Of a stretch of 59,412 nt of DNA, positions 41,592-50,761 are shown piece by piece. The position numbers were made by a program, and so were the translations under genes. Source of the DNA: CAYUIS01 sp964444825 (lineage in GTDB: Bacteria; Chloroflexota; Anaerolineae; B4-G1). Every line of letters starts with the position of its first letter. Positions within the stretch are counted from its first letter, which is position 1. The DNA is taken from contig CAYUIS010000010.1 in assembly GCA_964444825.1 (NCBI GenBank), positions 1-59,412 on the forward strand, read 5' to 3'. Under the pieces are notes generated by a model, which did not search any database, was not told the DNA's origin, and saw nothing but the letters and a program-made list of their open reading frames with translations.

Positions 41592-43109
41592 ATGTATCTG
41601 GAGCCAACCATACCCAGGAAGAGAAAGCGGCGCTCGTCTCCACTGCGCGTGGTGGTGCTGCTGCTTCTGATCAGCGTCGGCATATACGTCTATACCTTCA
41701 TCCAGCAGGAGGAGATCGAGAGTCCATTCATACCTACTCCTACGCCGACACGCTCGGCGCTGTCGTACGCTGTTGAGGCGGAGGACTTGTACGCCCAGGG
41801 AAGGCTGACAGAGACGATCAAGTCATACGAACAAGCGATTACACTGGAGCCCAACGACGTGCTGCTGTATATTCCCTTGACGCGGCTCCTAATCTTGGAA
41901 GGGCGTTTAATCGAAGCCACACAGACTGCCGAGCAGGCAATCATCATTGCTCCGGAGAACGCGGCAGCGTGGGCGGTTCTAGGGATGGCCCACGATTGGA
42001 ACGGCAACTATGTACAGGCAATCGATGCCTGCAGGCGGGCAGTAGACCTCGATCCCACTTATCCAGAAGGCTACGCATATCTGGCCGAAGCCTATGCCGA
42101 CGCCGGGCGATGGGCGGATGCCACTCAGGCCGCCCAGACCGCCTTACAATTGGACGAACACAGCGTGGATGCACATCGTAACTATGGATATACGCTGGAG
42201 GTTCAGGGAAACTACTGGGGAGCCGTGGAGGCATACGAGCAGGCACTGGAACTGCACCCCAACCTGGCCCACATCCATGTGGCCGCGGGGAGGAGCTATC
42301 GCAGACTGGGTGATATTGAATCGTCGCTGAACAGCTTCAAACGGGCCATCGAGATCAACCCAGGTGATGCGCAGGCTCACTTTGAGCTAGGGTGGACCTA
42401 TCTCACCAACCTGGGAGACTATGAACAGGCCGAGATTCACTTCAAGCAAGCAACCAGCGCAGATCCTCTGTTTGGTCGAGCGTTTGGAGGTCTCGCCATC
42501 ACCTACTGGCACCGCCGAGACTATGAGGACGCTATCCCCAATTTCGAGCGGGCCATCCAACTGACATCCGCCGGGGCACGACGCAGGACCAAATCGTTCA
42601 CCGTCACCATCGAGGATCTGAAGAACGAGGCTGCCGGCCCCTCTCTGGACATAATCGTGCGCGGCGACTTTGAGCGCCCCACCGCCGACAATCAGACCAC
42701 CCTGCGTGCCCCACTAGAGCCAGCAGGGCTTGACGCCCCGGCAAATGCTCGCGGCGAGGTGACCCTCAACACACTTAGCGGGCAGTATCGTGTTACCCTA
42801 CGAGGCTTGCTGCCGTTGCCCACCGATCAGGTATACGTGGGGTGGTTCGATGGGATCAACACCCTTTCGGGTGATCCACTCAGCACGGGACCACTGCATC
42901 AGAAAGCTGACGGTAGTGTCGAACAGGAACTGGAAGCGACGTGGATCCAGGGACCTGCTATCGATTATCTCTACACCCTGGGGTTGGCCTATTTCTACAA
43001 AGCGGAATGCGACAAGGCGTACCCTCTCTTTGAGGCCGCCTTGCAGATTGATCCAGAAGAGGAAAACGCGCTAGAGGGCATCCGGCTATGCCGGGAGGCG
43101 GAGGATTGA
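41592..43109 (+). CDS. Membrane-anchored TPR protein with extracytoplasmic domain
   Basis: The product is 505 residues from ATG 41592; a TTG 6 bases upstream is in frame but weaker. The N-terminus is basic (IPRKRKRRSS), with one TM (~18-35) and a short Pro/Thr linker. Seven or so TPR units (~55-330) and a beta-rich segment (~335-450; GEVTLNTLSGQYRVTLRGL) follow. A last TPR unit closes the protein. The TPRs lie outside the membrane and probably bind envelope partners. tRNA-Leu starts 33 bases later, and its -35 overlaps this stop codon. Confidence 0.85.
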   Translation: MYLEPTIPRKRKRRSSPLRVVVLLLLISVGIYVYTFIQQEEIESPFIPTPTPTRSALSYAVEAEDLYAQGRLTETIKSYEQAITLEPNDVLLYIPLTRLLILEGRLIEATQTAEQAIIIAPENAAAWAVLGMAHDWNGNYVQAIDACRRAVDLDPTYPEGYAYLAEAYADAGRWADATQAAQTALQLDEHSVDAHRNYGYTLEVQGNYWGAVEAYEQALELHPNLAHIHVAAGRSYRRLGDIESSLNSFKRAIEINPGDAQAHFELGWTYLTNLGDYEQAEIHFKQATSADPLFGRAFGGLAITYWHRRDYEDAIPNFERAIQLTSAGARRRTKSFTVTIEDLKNEAAGPSLDIIVRGDFERPTADNQTTLRAPLEPAGLDAPANARGEVTLNTLSGQYRVTLRGLLPLPTDQVYVGWFDGINTLSGDPLSTGPLHQKADGSVEQELEATWIQGPAIDYLYTLGLAYFYKAECDKAYPLFEAALQIDPEEENALEGIRLCREAED

Positions 43110-43134
43110 CCAGAACCCTATTCTCTGGTATACT
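43106..43134 (+). promoter_or_regulatory. Promoter of tRNA-Leu
   Basis: TTGACC (43106-43111), 17-bp spacer, TATACT (43129-43134). The -35 overlaps the TGA stop (43107-43109) of the upstream gene. Confidence 0.8.
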
Positions 43135-43142
43135 CCCATTGC

Positions 43143-43225
43143 GCCGGAGTGGCGGAACAGGCAGACGCGCGCGACTCAAAATCGTGTGGGCTTTGCCCAT
43201 GTGGGTTCGATTCCCACCTCCGGCA
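43143..43225 (+). tRNA. tRNA-Leu (CAA)
   Basis: The acceptor stem is GCCGGAG/CTCCGGC with discriminator A. Anticodon stem CGCGA/TCGTG encloses loop CTCAAAA with anticodon CAA. The long variable arm TGGGCTTTGCCCAT is typical of class II tRNA-Leu. The T-arm is GTGGGTTCGATTCCCAC. It reads UUG codons. The CCA end is not encoded. Confidence 0.97.
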
Positions 43226-43332
43226 TCGTCTCAACCAAAAGTGGGTTGCCAAGCCCCGCCGCGGCGTCAACGGGCCAGACGTGCCCAAAGCGCCGCGGTT
43301 TTCTAAGATCAATAGGGCGGGGAGAAGTCTCC

Positions 43333-43734
43333 TTGAATGAGCAGACATATCGTCCGCCTCGCCTGCCGAGGTGGGTTGCCCAGGTAGGCTTGGGCATCTT
43401 GGTTGGCTTGGCACTGGGATTCGCCGTCGGTTGGTGGCTCTGGCCAGTGCAGTACACAAACACGTCGCCCGGCGCACTGCGCCGGGACTATCGGGATGAC
43501 TATATCCTGATGGTCGCCACCGCCTACGAGCTCGGCGACGGCGATGCAGAACAGGCTCAGAGACAGCTTAGTCTACTCGACGCTCAAGAGCCCACTGCTC
43601 CCCTCATCGAGCTGACAGCAAGGCTCAACGAGGTGGGCGGCAGCTCCGCCGACATCACCCGGTTGACCAATCTAGCCCAGGCACTCGGCATTGCCCCTGA
43701 AACGCTGACCCCGCACGCTGACACCCAACCGTGA
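43333..43734 (+). CDS. Single-pass membrane protein, paralog A
   Basis: The product is 133 residues. TTG 43333 is chosen because GGAGAAG lies upstream and the frame before it runs through the tRNA; ATG 43337 is in another frame. One TM (~17-40) contains GILVGLALGFAVGW, then a short extracytoplasmic helical domain with LRRDYRDDYILMVATAYELG and AQRQLSLLD. The same pattern recurs in the next gene (YPALMRTDYRRDWVRLAALS). The family appears lineage-specific; the helical pairs look like a minimal TPR. The function is unknown. Confidence 0.75.
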   Translation: MNEQTYRPPRLPRWVAQVGLGILVGLALGFAVGWWLWPVQYTNTSPGALRRDYRDDYILMVATAYELGDGDAEQAQRQLSLLDAQEPTAPLIELTARLNEVGGSSADITRLTNLAQALGIAPETLTPHADTQP

Positions 43735-43752
43735 GATGGTGAGAATGAAAAG

Positions 43753-44682
43753 ATGAGCCGCTTTCTAGCACGCTACGCAGCCATCATCATCGGATTGGGA
43801 ATCGGATTGGCCCTGGGCCTCGTGTACACCTGGGTCGTCAACCCGGTCGAACTTGTGAATACATATCCAGCATTGATGCGCACCGATTACCGCAGAGATT
43901 GGGTGCGCCTGGCAGCCCTCTCGTACGCCGCCAACGGTGATATGGAGCGGGTACGCGCACGACTTGACGGGCTGGAACACAGAGACATAGCCGAAGTGAT
44001 ACCTGTGCTGATCGAGGAGTATGCCGCTGCCGGTCACACGGCTGAGATCCTGCGCAGTCTGGCTTTGCTAGCCCAAGTGATGGATGTACACACCCCAGCG
44101 ATGCTCGTATACTTGGGCACACCACCCTCGCCGTCGTCAACGTCCGCTCACACGCCTTCACCTACGCCGATGTCCTCCCGGACTCCGACGCCAACACACA
44201 CACCTACCGCTAGACCTACCAGTACACCTTCACCCACGCCTCGCCCGACAACACCACCTCCCCCTCCCGTCTCACCTACACCCGAACCTACCGACACGCC
44301 CCGTCCTCCAACACCCACGCCCACGCTCCTGGCACGTCTACGGGTGACAGGGCAAGAACAGATATGCCAGCAGGAGCAGGATCAGCACATTGAGATTGTG
44401 ATCAAGGACGAACGCGGCCGAGGGATAGCAGGCGTGGAGGTGTGGTTGATGTGGTCGGGCGGAGCTGATCGGGCCGTGACCGGCCTCAAGCCTCAGGAGG
44501 GAGCTGGCTACGCAGATTTCCACGCTGAATGGGGCATCGACTACTCGCTGGGCATAGGCGAACTGGGGAGGCCGCTAGTGACCGATCTACGTCTAGAGCC
44601 CTGCCCTCTCGAAACAGATAGGAAGCCGATGGTAGGCTCCTGGCGTCTCGTGCTAGAACCGCGTTCCGCCCAGACCGACTAG
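43753..44682 (+). CDS. Membrane protein, paralog B with Thr/Pro linker and beta domain
   Basis: The product is 309 residues, 18 bases after paralog A. The N-terminal ~115 residues repeat the paralog A design: one TM, then RTDYRRDWVRLAALSYAANG and ERVRARLDGLE. A Thr/Pro-rich linker (~120-200) leads to a C-terminal domain of about 100 residues. This domain contains DQHIEIVIKDERGRGIAGVE and VWLMWSGGADRAVTGLK, with two Cys. It reads like an Ig-like/carboxypeptidase-regulatory beta sandwich. It is probably displayed on the cell surface; the partner is unknown. Confidence 0.78.
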   Translation: MSRFLARYAAIIIGLGIGLALGLVYTWVVNPVELVNTYPALMRTDYRRDWVRLAALSYAANGDMERVRARLDGLEHRDIAEVIPVLIEEYAAAGHTAEILRSLALLAQVMDVHTPAMLVYLGTPPSPSSTSAHTPSPTPMSSRTPTPTHTPTARPTSTPSPTPRPTTPPPPPVSPTPEPTDTPRPPTPTPTLLARLRVTGQEQICQQEQDQHIEIVIKDERGRGIAGVEVWLMWSGGADRAVTGLKPQEGAGYADFHAEWGIDYSLGIGELGRPLVTDLRLEPCPLETDRKPMVGSWRLVLEPRSAQTD

Positions 44683-44753
44683 AGGTGCATTTTGTGCAAC
44701 AGAGCGCTCGAAGCAGACGGCCTGGCGGGGATTTCTCGCGCCAGCCAATTATG

Positions 44754-44762
44754 TGGTATAAT
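44754..44762 (+). promoter_or_regulatory. Extended -10 promoter of the GAF/PAS kinase
   Basis: TGG-TATAAT (44754-44762), 31 bases before ATG 44794. The -35 region (TCTCGC) is poor. Confidence 0.6.
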
Positions 44763-44793
44763 CCTAATATAGCTAATCACGGACAAACGGCGT

Positions 44794-47565
44794 ATGTCAT
44801 TTCTAGAGAGCTTTATTGACCTGATCACGAACTCACCCGGGGGTCTGGTTTACCACCTGGTAACGCTCTTTGCGATCCAGCTCATCCTGGGGATAGCCTT
44901 CGGACACTGGGACCGGAATCGGCATGACCCGACTGGGATACGGTTGTTAGCGCTCGGGGCGGGACTGACCCTCGCCCGTGCCTTGCTCATGTTCGTGGCT
45001 GTGCTGGTCCGGATCGGCGTGGTAATGCCCAGCGTGATCATGCCTCCCCTCGAACGGTTCCTCGATTTGGCTACCCTACTGCTGGCTGTCTGGGCTCTCC
45101 TACCAATTCCAACGCGCTACTTTCGCCTGAGCACGATGTCGCTGGCGGTCTCCCTCGTGATAACAGGCGGTATCTATCTGGCGTTTGCTATTCTCTGGTC
45201 CCCGGTTGAAACTCAGTTCATCTCTTACAATGGCTATTGGCAGGGAATGGTATGGGAATTCCTGTCCGCGGCGGTCCCTGCAGCAGCTATCCTGGTCACA
45301 TTGATATGGCGCGAGGATGAATGGGGTCTGAGCGTTTTCCTGTTCGCGCTCTGGTTTCTAGGGCACGTCCTGCAACTCGCCGTCCCAACACCTCTTGATT
45401 CTCACGCTCCCGGCTGGGTGCGACTCGGCAACTTGGCCACATTGCCACTGCTTGCAGGACTCGTGTATCGGCGCGCACTCAAAGAATCAGCGGAAGACAG
45501 TAGCGATACCAGTCTGGAGATGGCCAATCTTTTGGGAGCCGTGCAGAGAATCGAGACAGCCCAAGATGTCGAGGCGACGCTCAGCTTGGTGACCTCATCC
45601 CTTGCACGTGCATTGAAGGCCGATATGATCGCTGTCGGCGTGCCAGTCGCAGGTTCAGTCGATCCTCAGACCGATCCAAAGACTCACAATTCATCAAACT
45701 TGGAGGGAGCAAGGAGACTACGCATCGTCGCTCTCCACCCGCCCACCGATGTGATGTTGGCACAAGATCAACCGACACTGCTCATCTCCAGGCACCCCCT
45801 AATGGCCACAGCCATCAAGACCAACAACATCCAACGCTCAAACGGACCAGGAAGGGATCCAGCTATCGCCAGTCTTTATCGCCGCCTGGGCTTTGAACAA
45901 CCGGGCCCCCTGGTCGCTCTGCCGCTGACGGGTCAGAAGGGCCTGCTGGGCGTTCTATTGGCCGGCAATCCAGTATCTCAACGGGACTGGACGGCGCGAA
46001 GCGAACAGATCCTCAAAGCAACAGGAGCCGCGATAACCACGGCTTGGATCAGTGCTGCCAGTCAGGAGACCAAGGTAAACAACGAGGCATTACGCAAAGC
46101 CATCAGCGAGGCTCGGCGCCTGGCCCAGCGCGCATCTGCACTAAAGGCCGAATTGGAGCAGGAGCACCAGCGAGCCGAAGAACTCGACACAAAACTGCGC
46201 CTGCGAGAGCAAGAGAGGGCCACCGAGGATAGCGCCAAGATCGAAGCCACCCTGTGGCAGGAAGAAGTGCACAAACTGACACAGGCTCGGGACAGCTTAC
46301 AGGGCGAGATGAGCGAGTGGAGAGAGAAAGCAGAGCAATTCGCTCTCTCAAAGAACATGCTGCTAAAGCAACTGGCACAGGCCCAGTCCCAACTAAAGTC
46401 AGCCCTAAGCCAGACACCGCAGTCACCTTCCCAAGAGCAGGCGCCTCACCGAGGGGCTGGTCCCCGAGGCATACTGATCAGTGATGAGGAAGGCACGATC
46501 ATATTGGCCAGTCAGGGGGCCCGGCATCTCCTTGGTCAGGCCAGGCCTGCACTTGAGGGTACGTCCCTGCAAGCTCTCTTCAGCGAACCTTCCTGGGTTG
46601 AGGCGGTCAACGAGCTATTGAGCCAGGAGCCCGAGAACAGCGATACGGCCAAAGCCACACTCAACCTTGAGGGACGGATGATACGGGCTGAACTGACCCG
46701 CATCCCGAAAATCGCCGGGGGCGTCGGAACCCTCGCCGTGATGCTCCAACCCGCAGAGGCAGTATCACAAACAGCCCAGAACGAGGCAATCACATCACTG
46801 ATCCACGAGCTGCGCACCCCCATGACGTCCATCACCAGCTATACCGACCTGTTGCTAGGCGAGGCTGTGGGCATTCTAGGAGAATCACAGCGCCAGTTCC
46901 TGCACCGGATCAATGCCAACATCGAACGCTTGAGAGGATTGCTTGAGGATCTGGCCAAGGTGGCGTCCGTAGACGCCAGCCAGTTCTCGCTTTCCCCCGA
47001 GCCGGTCGAACTGATCGGCGTGATCGAGGATGCAATCATGTCCATGTCCACCCAGTTCGGCGAGGGCGACATAGGCGTGCACCTGGACCTGCCATCCGAA
47101 CTGCCCCCCATCCACGCGGACCGCGACAGCCTGTACCAGATCGCTCTGCGCCTGCTATCGAACGCCCGTCAGTGTTCGAAACCAGGCACCCAGGTGAGAA
47201 TCCACGCCAGAGTTGAAGAGTACGACACGCCGATGGACAGAGTGCCCAGCTACCTGTTTATGTCGGTGACCGATACTGGCGGTGGCATAGCGCCAGAGGA
47301 TCAACGCAGGCTCTTCCAACGTCTCTATCGAGCGGACAACCCCACGATTGCAGGAGTGGGCGATACGGGCGTAGGTCTATCCATCGCCAAGGCGCTGGTA
47401 GAGACACAGGGAGGACGTATCTGGGTAGAAAGCGAACCGGGGGTCGGCAGCACCTTTAGCTTCATCCTGCCACTCTCGTACGAGGCTGAAGAAGACCTTG
47501 TGTCATCTCTGTCCATCCCAGGCCCCTTCGCCGGAATCATAGAGTCAGCCGAGGGAGACCAGTGA
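44794..47565 (+). CDS. Large hybrid-sensor histidine kinase (multi-TM, GAF, PAS)
   Basis: The protein is 923 residues. Six or seven TM segments lie in residues 1-225. A GAF domain spans ~245-405 and a long coiled coil ~410-540 (LEQEHQRAEELDTKLRLREQ). A PAS-like domain spans ~555-650 (GILISDEEGTIILASQGARH). HisKA carries His671 (LIHELRTPMTSITSY), and HATPase_c has LLSNARQCS, DTGGGIAPED and GDTGVGLSIAKALVE. It is a classical EnvZ-type kinase without a receiver domain. The next gene overlaps its stop by 4 bases (GTGA), so it is translationally coupled to a LysM protein. No response regulator is adjacent. Confidence 0.9.
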   Translation: MSFLESFIDLITNSPGGLVYHLVTLFAIQLILGIAFGHWDRNRHDPTGIRLLALGAGLTLARALLMFVAVLVRIGVVMPSVIMPPLERFLDLATLLLAVWALLPIPTRYFRLSTMSLAVSLVITGGIYLAFAILWSPVETQFISYNGYWQGMVWEFLSAAVPAAAILVTLIWREDEWGLSVFLFALWFLGHVLQLAVPTPLDSHAPGWVRLGNLATLPLLAGLVYRRALKESAEDSSDTSLEMANLLGAVQRIETAQDVEATLSLVTSSLARALKADMIAVGVPVAGSVDPQTDPKTHNSSNLEGARRLRIVALHPPTDVMLAQDQPTLLISRHPLMATAIKTNNIQRSNGPGRDPAIASLYRRLGFEQPGPLVALPLTGQKGLLGVLLAGNPVSQRDWTARSEQILKATGAAITTAWISAASQETKVNNEALRKAISEARRLAQRASALKAELEQEHQRAEELDTKLRLREQERATEDSAKIEATLWQEEVHKLTQARDSLQGEMSEWREKAEQFALSKNMLLKQLAQAQSQLKSALSQTPQSPSQEQAPHRGAGPRGILISDEEGTIILASQGARHLLGQARPALEGTSLQALFSEPSWVEAVNELLSQEPENSDTAKATLNLEGRMIRAELTRIPKIAGGVGTLAVMLQPAEAVSQTAQNEAITSLIHELRTPMTSITSYTDLLLGEAVGILGESQRQFLHRINANIERLRGLLEDLAKVASVDASQFSLSPEPVELIGVIEDAIMSMSTQFGEGDIGVHLDLPSELPPIHADRDSLYQIALRLLSNARQCSKPGTQVRIHARVEEYDTPMDRVPSYLFMSVTDTGGGIAPEDQRRLFQRLYRADNPTIAGVGDTGVGLSIAKALVETQGGRIWVESEPGVGSTFSFILPLSYEAEEDLVSSLSIPGPFAGIIESAEGDQ

Positions 47566-48647
47566 AGCAGCCACGGCTGGGCGACAGCGCCCACCAGTTG
47601 TTCGGTCCGGCGCCAGCCCAAGCTTCGGATACGGCCCAACCCTCAGGGAGCAACCCTCAAGCTTTTGAGCACACAGAGCCGGCTGGCCAAGCCACCGACA
47701 CAGGGCACGTATTGAGAAGCCTGGCCCTCACGCTCATCAGTGTTGGCATGCTGCTGGGCAGCTTTCTATTAAGCCAACTTGACACTTCAAGCGTTCGTCC
47801 AAGCCCTACGACGGTTGTCGAGATCGCGCCCTCTCCCGCCGTCGCTGCCGTGTTCTCAGCCTCTCCCACACTCCCCGCCGCGCCCTCCCCCACGCTCACC
47901 CCTACCCCCTCGCCCTCCCGCACGCCATCTCCACCTGCGTCAGCGCCGACCACGACAGCAGAAGCTCTGCCCAATGTCACAACATCGCCAACCTCAGAAT
48001 CAACCCAGTCACCCGATTTAGCGCCTACTTTGACCAGCAGCCCGGCCCCTGAGCCCTTCGTCTGCGGTCCCCCTCTCGATTGGGATCCTTGGTATATCGT
48101 GCAGCGCGGCGACACGCTGTTCTCTCTTTCCCGGCGTTTTGGCGTCAGTGTGGAGGAAATCCGTCGCGCCAATTGCCTGGCTGACAACACACTCTACGTT
48201 GGGACCAAACTCTACCTCCCAGCGCCGAAACCTACACCCATCCGCACCTCCACTCCTACCCCAGCACCTACCTATACACCCACAGGGACGCCCGTATCTA
48301 CCTCCACGCCAAGCCCAACCCCTACCGGACCGATAGTGACCGTGCCGACATCTACGCCTACACCGTCCCCCACCCCAACCCCGACCAGCCCCGCCATCTA
48401 CACGCCAACCTACACCCCCACACCCACGCCACCCCCGGGATCTACCGTGACGTCCACACCGACCGAAGCGCCCACACCCACGCACACACCGGCATCCACT
48501 CCTACCCCGACCCCTACGCCCATATCTACGGCGCCGCCTACGCCAACCGAACCTGCTGTGCCCACGAACACCTCCACCCCTCCGCCGACTGAACAACCAC
48601 CGACCGCCACGACGGCGCCACCAGCGACCCCCACGCCCACCGAATAG
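47562..48647 (+). CDS. LysM-domain protein with TM anchor and Thr/Pro tail
   Basis: The product is 361 residues from GTG 47562, overlapping the kinase stop. The N-terminal ~50 residues are cytosolic, with one TM at ~52-71. A Thr/Pro/Ser linker (~75-165) leads to one LysM domain at ~177-220 (WYIVQRGDTLFSLSRRFGVS, then LYVGTKLYLP). A Thr/Pro-rich tail of about 140 residues follows. LysM binds peptidoglycan GlcNAc chains, so the protein ties the membrane to the wall. The coupling with a kinase suggests wall sensing (inference). Confidence 0.88.
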   Translation: MKQPRLGDSAHQLFGPAPAQASDTAQPSGSNPQAFEHTEPAGQATDTGHVLRSLALTLISVGMLLGSFLLSQLDTSSVRPSPTTVVEIAPSPAVAAVFSASPTLPAAPSPTLTPTPSPSRTPSPPASAPTTTAEALPNVTTSPTSESTQSPDLAPTLTSSPAPEPFVCGPPLDWDPWYIVQRGDTLFSLSRRFGVSVEEIRRANCLADNTLYVGTKLYLPAPKPTPIRTSTPTPAPTYTPTGTPVSTSTPSPTPTGPIVTVPTSTPTPSPTPTPTSPAIYTPTYTPTPTPPPGSTVTSTPTEAPTPTHTPASTPTPTPTPISTAPPTPTEPAVPTNTSTPPPTEQPPTATTAPPATPTPTE

Positions 48648-48675
48648 AGCAAGTGGCAGGCAGTCTATAGCCAGC

Positions 48676-48690
48676 CACGGGCGGCCCGTG
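48676..48690. terminator. Short hairpin between convergent genes (weak)
   Basis: CACGGG-cgg-CCCGTG makes a 6-bp stem with a 3-base loop in the space between the LysM gene and the convergent TIG-like gene. There is no T tract. Confidence 0.3.
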
Positions 48691-48746
48691 ACCAAACCTG
48701 TTCGCGGGAATGAGTTGGGAAAAGGTGGATTGAGGTTGCGTAGAGG

Positions 48747-50729
48747 CTATGGGGGCGGTGAGAGCGTCGGAAACGTAAAGAGGGCCAGATCAACCCCATC
48801 ACCGCGCGCCCAGAACGTGAGATCGTTCCACACACTTGGAGAGGCAAAATCCATGGTCACGGTCCACGTGGCCCCTCTTTCTCCGTCCACCGCCGAGTAG
48901 GAAGAAGACGCCGCGTCATTCGGGAAGACTGTGGAATTGCCAGAGGCATCCGCGCCCAACACGTCAAGCTGACGCACCGGCGTATACAGCGTCATCGCAA
49001 CCCCATCTGGAGCGCCAGCATAGTCCAGATCCCAGTTATGCTGCTCAAAGGTCGTCGTCCCTGCTGGCACGTACGGATACAAGGGCGGCCGCTGCCCGAC
49101 AGCGCTAGGCAACGGAAAAGTCCAAGAATAGGCGAAAATCCGGCTGCCTGACGGCGGGGTGTTGGCGTTATCCACCGTACTCAATGCCACGTTGTACAGG
49201 TTGCCGTCATCGCCGCCGACCCCTTCCACCACCAGCTTGAATACCATTCTGCTTCCCACCAGCTCCCCGTCGGTTGCATTGAAGCCAAAGACCAAGTCCC
49301 AGTTGGAATCGTATGCAGGATCGTTCCCGATCACAGTCTGCGCCAGTTGAAAACCGGAATTGATCCCGACTGGACCTGGATGCGCCGAACGGGCGTCGGA
49401 TGTGGTGTATGCATCTGCGCCGCCCCGCAATGTATATCTCATCGACCCATCCCAAACTGGCGGCACCTGCTCATCTATCGTCCCGCCGGTGTCGGCGTCA
49501 AAGATACGGATGTACAGGGGCCCTGCATAGCTGACGGGGACCTCGAAGAATATCACCTGCGCCCGGTCATCGTCCCCCTGGCCGCCCGAGCCGGGGCCAG
49601 GACCAAAGGTCGAAAGGTATCCGGTCGCGAGCCCTGTATCCAACGTCGTATTCAGATTGGAGGGGTTGAGCGCGGTGTAATAGACCCACGGCGGACGCCC
49701 GTTCTGCTGTCCATCGGGGTTTTGGACGGCAAGCGAGCGCACCCCCGGCACGAGGCCGGCCGGCACCGTCCCGGTGAGCGTGTCGACGGTGCCGTCAGAG
49801 ATAACAATCTCGTCGCTCGCCAGCCATGCTCTAGGAAGTGCAGGCACCGTTTGGAAATTGGCCCCCAAGATGTTCACGGGGACGGGGAAATTGTTCACCC
49901 CACGATCAGGTATGATACTTAGGACAGTTGGAGGCGGCACGGAGGTTGGCGTGGGCGTGTTCGTGGGGGTTGGCGTAGGCGTGTCGGTGGGCGTTGGTGT
50001 ATTCGTCGGGGTGTTCGTCGGTGTCGGGGTGTTCGTCGGCGTCGGGGTGTGCGTTGGCGTTGGCGTGTCGGTAATAGAAGGCGGCGTGCCGGTCGGCGTT
50101 GCAGAGGCGGTGGGAGTGGAAGTGGGCGTGCCTGTGGGCGTGCCTGTGGGTGTGGCCGTTCCAGTCGGCGTCGGCGTAGGAGTCTGCGTGCGGGTGGCCG
50201 TAGGCGTGGGAGTACCAGTCTGCGTTGGCGTGCGGGAGGGGGTCGGCGTTCGGGACGGTGTCAGCGTGACAACAGCCGTTGTCGGCGTAGGCGTGGCAGG
50301 CGTCGGCGTCTCTCCGGGAGGCCCGGTCGGGGTGGGAGAGGAGGTCGGGCCCACGGCCACCTGCCGGGGCGTGGGCGTGCTCGTCGGCGCAGGACCAAGT
50401 GTCACGACCGGGACGACGATGGGCGTCCCCACGGGCGCTATGAGGGTCAGTTGCCACGCCGGCGGCGTCATCACCTCTGGACGAAGCGGCTGGAGTTCCA
50501 ACTCACCCGGTTTGAATGCCTCTAGACCCTCAAACGGATCTACCTCAGAGAACATGTTGGCGGCGACTTCCCAGGAGCGATCAGGGCGCACCGCCATCTG
50601 CGCCGTCGTCAGAAGGCAACACAACCCCAACAGCAGTATCAGCAGGAGAACCAGCAGATCGCGCCGTCCTCGATCCCTGTCACCATCTCTGTCACCACTG
50701 CCGGGAGGTTCGCTGGCCACCATACCCAT
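48747..50729 (-). CDS. Exported Thr/Pro-linker protein with TIG-like domain
   Basis: The product is 660 residues with a charged N-terminus (GDRDGDRDRGRRD) and a TM or uncleaved signal (~22-45). A ~70-residue spacer is followed by a long Thr/Pro-repeat linker (~105-265). An IPT/TIG-like beta domain (~267-350; PTVLSIIPDRGVNNFPVPVN, then VRSLAVQNPDGQ) comes next. The C-terminal ~300 residues are beta-rich with FEVPVSYAGPLYIRIFDADT. It is probably a surface protein. It lies 32 bases downstream of a kinase gene on the same strand, so the two are likely co-expressed. Confidence 0.8.
   Translation of the reverse strand: MGMVASEPPGSGDRDGDRDRGRRDLLVLLLILLLGLCCLLTTAQMAVRPDRSWEVAANMFSEVDPFEGLEAFKPGELELQPLRPEVMTPPAWQLTLIAPVGTPIVVPVVTLGPAPTSTPTPRQVAVGPTSSPTPTGPPGETPTPATPTPTTAVVTLTPSRTPTPSRTPTQTGTPTPTATRTQTPTPTPTGTATPTGTPTGTPTSTPTASATPTGTPPSITDTPTPTHTPTPTNTPTPTNTPTNTPTPTDTPTPTPTNTPTPTSVPPPTVLSIIPDRGVNNFPVPVNILGANFQTVPALPRAWLASDEIVISDGTVDTLTGTVPAGLVPGVRSLAVQNPDGQQNGRPPWVYYTALNPSNLNTTLDTGLATGYLSTFGPGPGSGGQGDDDRAQVIFFEVPVSYAGPLYIRIFDADTGGTIDEQVPPVWDGSMRYTLRGGADAYTTSDARSAHPGPVGINSGFQLAQTVIGNDPAYDSNWDLVFGFNATDGELVGSRMVFKLVVEGVGGDDGNLYNVALSTVDNANTPPSGSRIFAYSWTFPLPSAVGQRPPLYPYVPAGTTTFEQHNWDLDYAGAPDGVAMTLYTPVRQLDVLGADASGNSTVFPNDAASSSYSAVDGERGATWTVTMDFASPSVWNDLTFWARGDGVDLALFTFPTLSPPP
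49930..50420 (-). repeat. Coding low-complexity Thr/Pro repeat tract
   Basis: Within the TIG-like gene the DNA is a degenerate tandem of about 6-9-base units encoding TPTPTNTPTPTNTPTNT and similar. Such tracts change length easily by slippage. The opposite strand reads as Gly/Val-rich ORFs that are artefacts. Confidence 0.75.
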
Positions 50730-50761
50730 GGTCTCTCTGCTACGACATAACGACCCTGATC

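Noticed and set aside
43186..43734. Longer start for paralog A inside tRNA-Leu
   Set aside because: The extra codons run through the tRNA gene; TTG 43333 has a ribosome-binding site.
49930..50420. Tandem short repeats considered as a CRISPR array
   Set aside because: The units are 6-9 bases, degenerate, in frame, and have no spacers. They encode a Thr/Pro linker.
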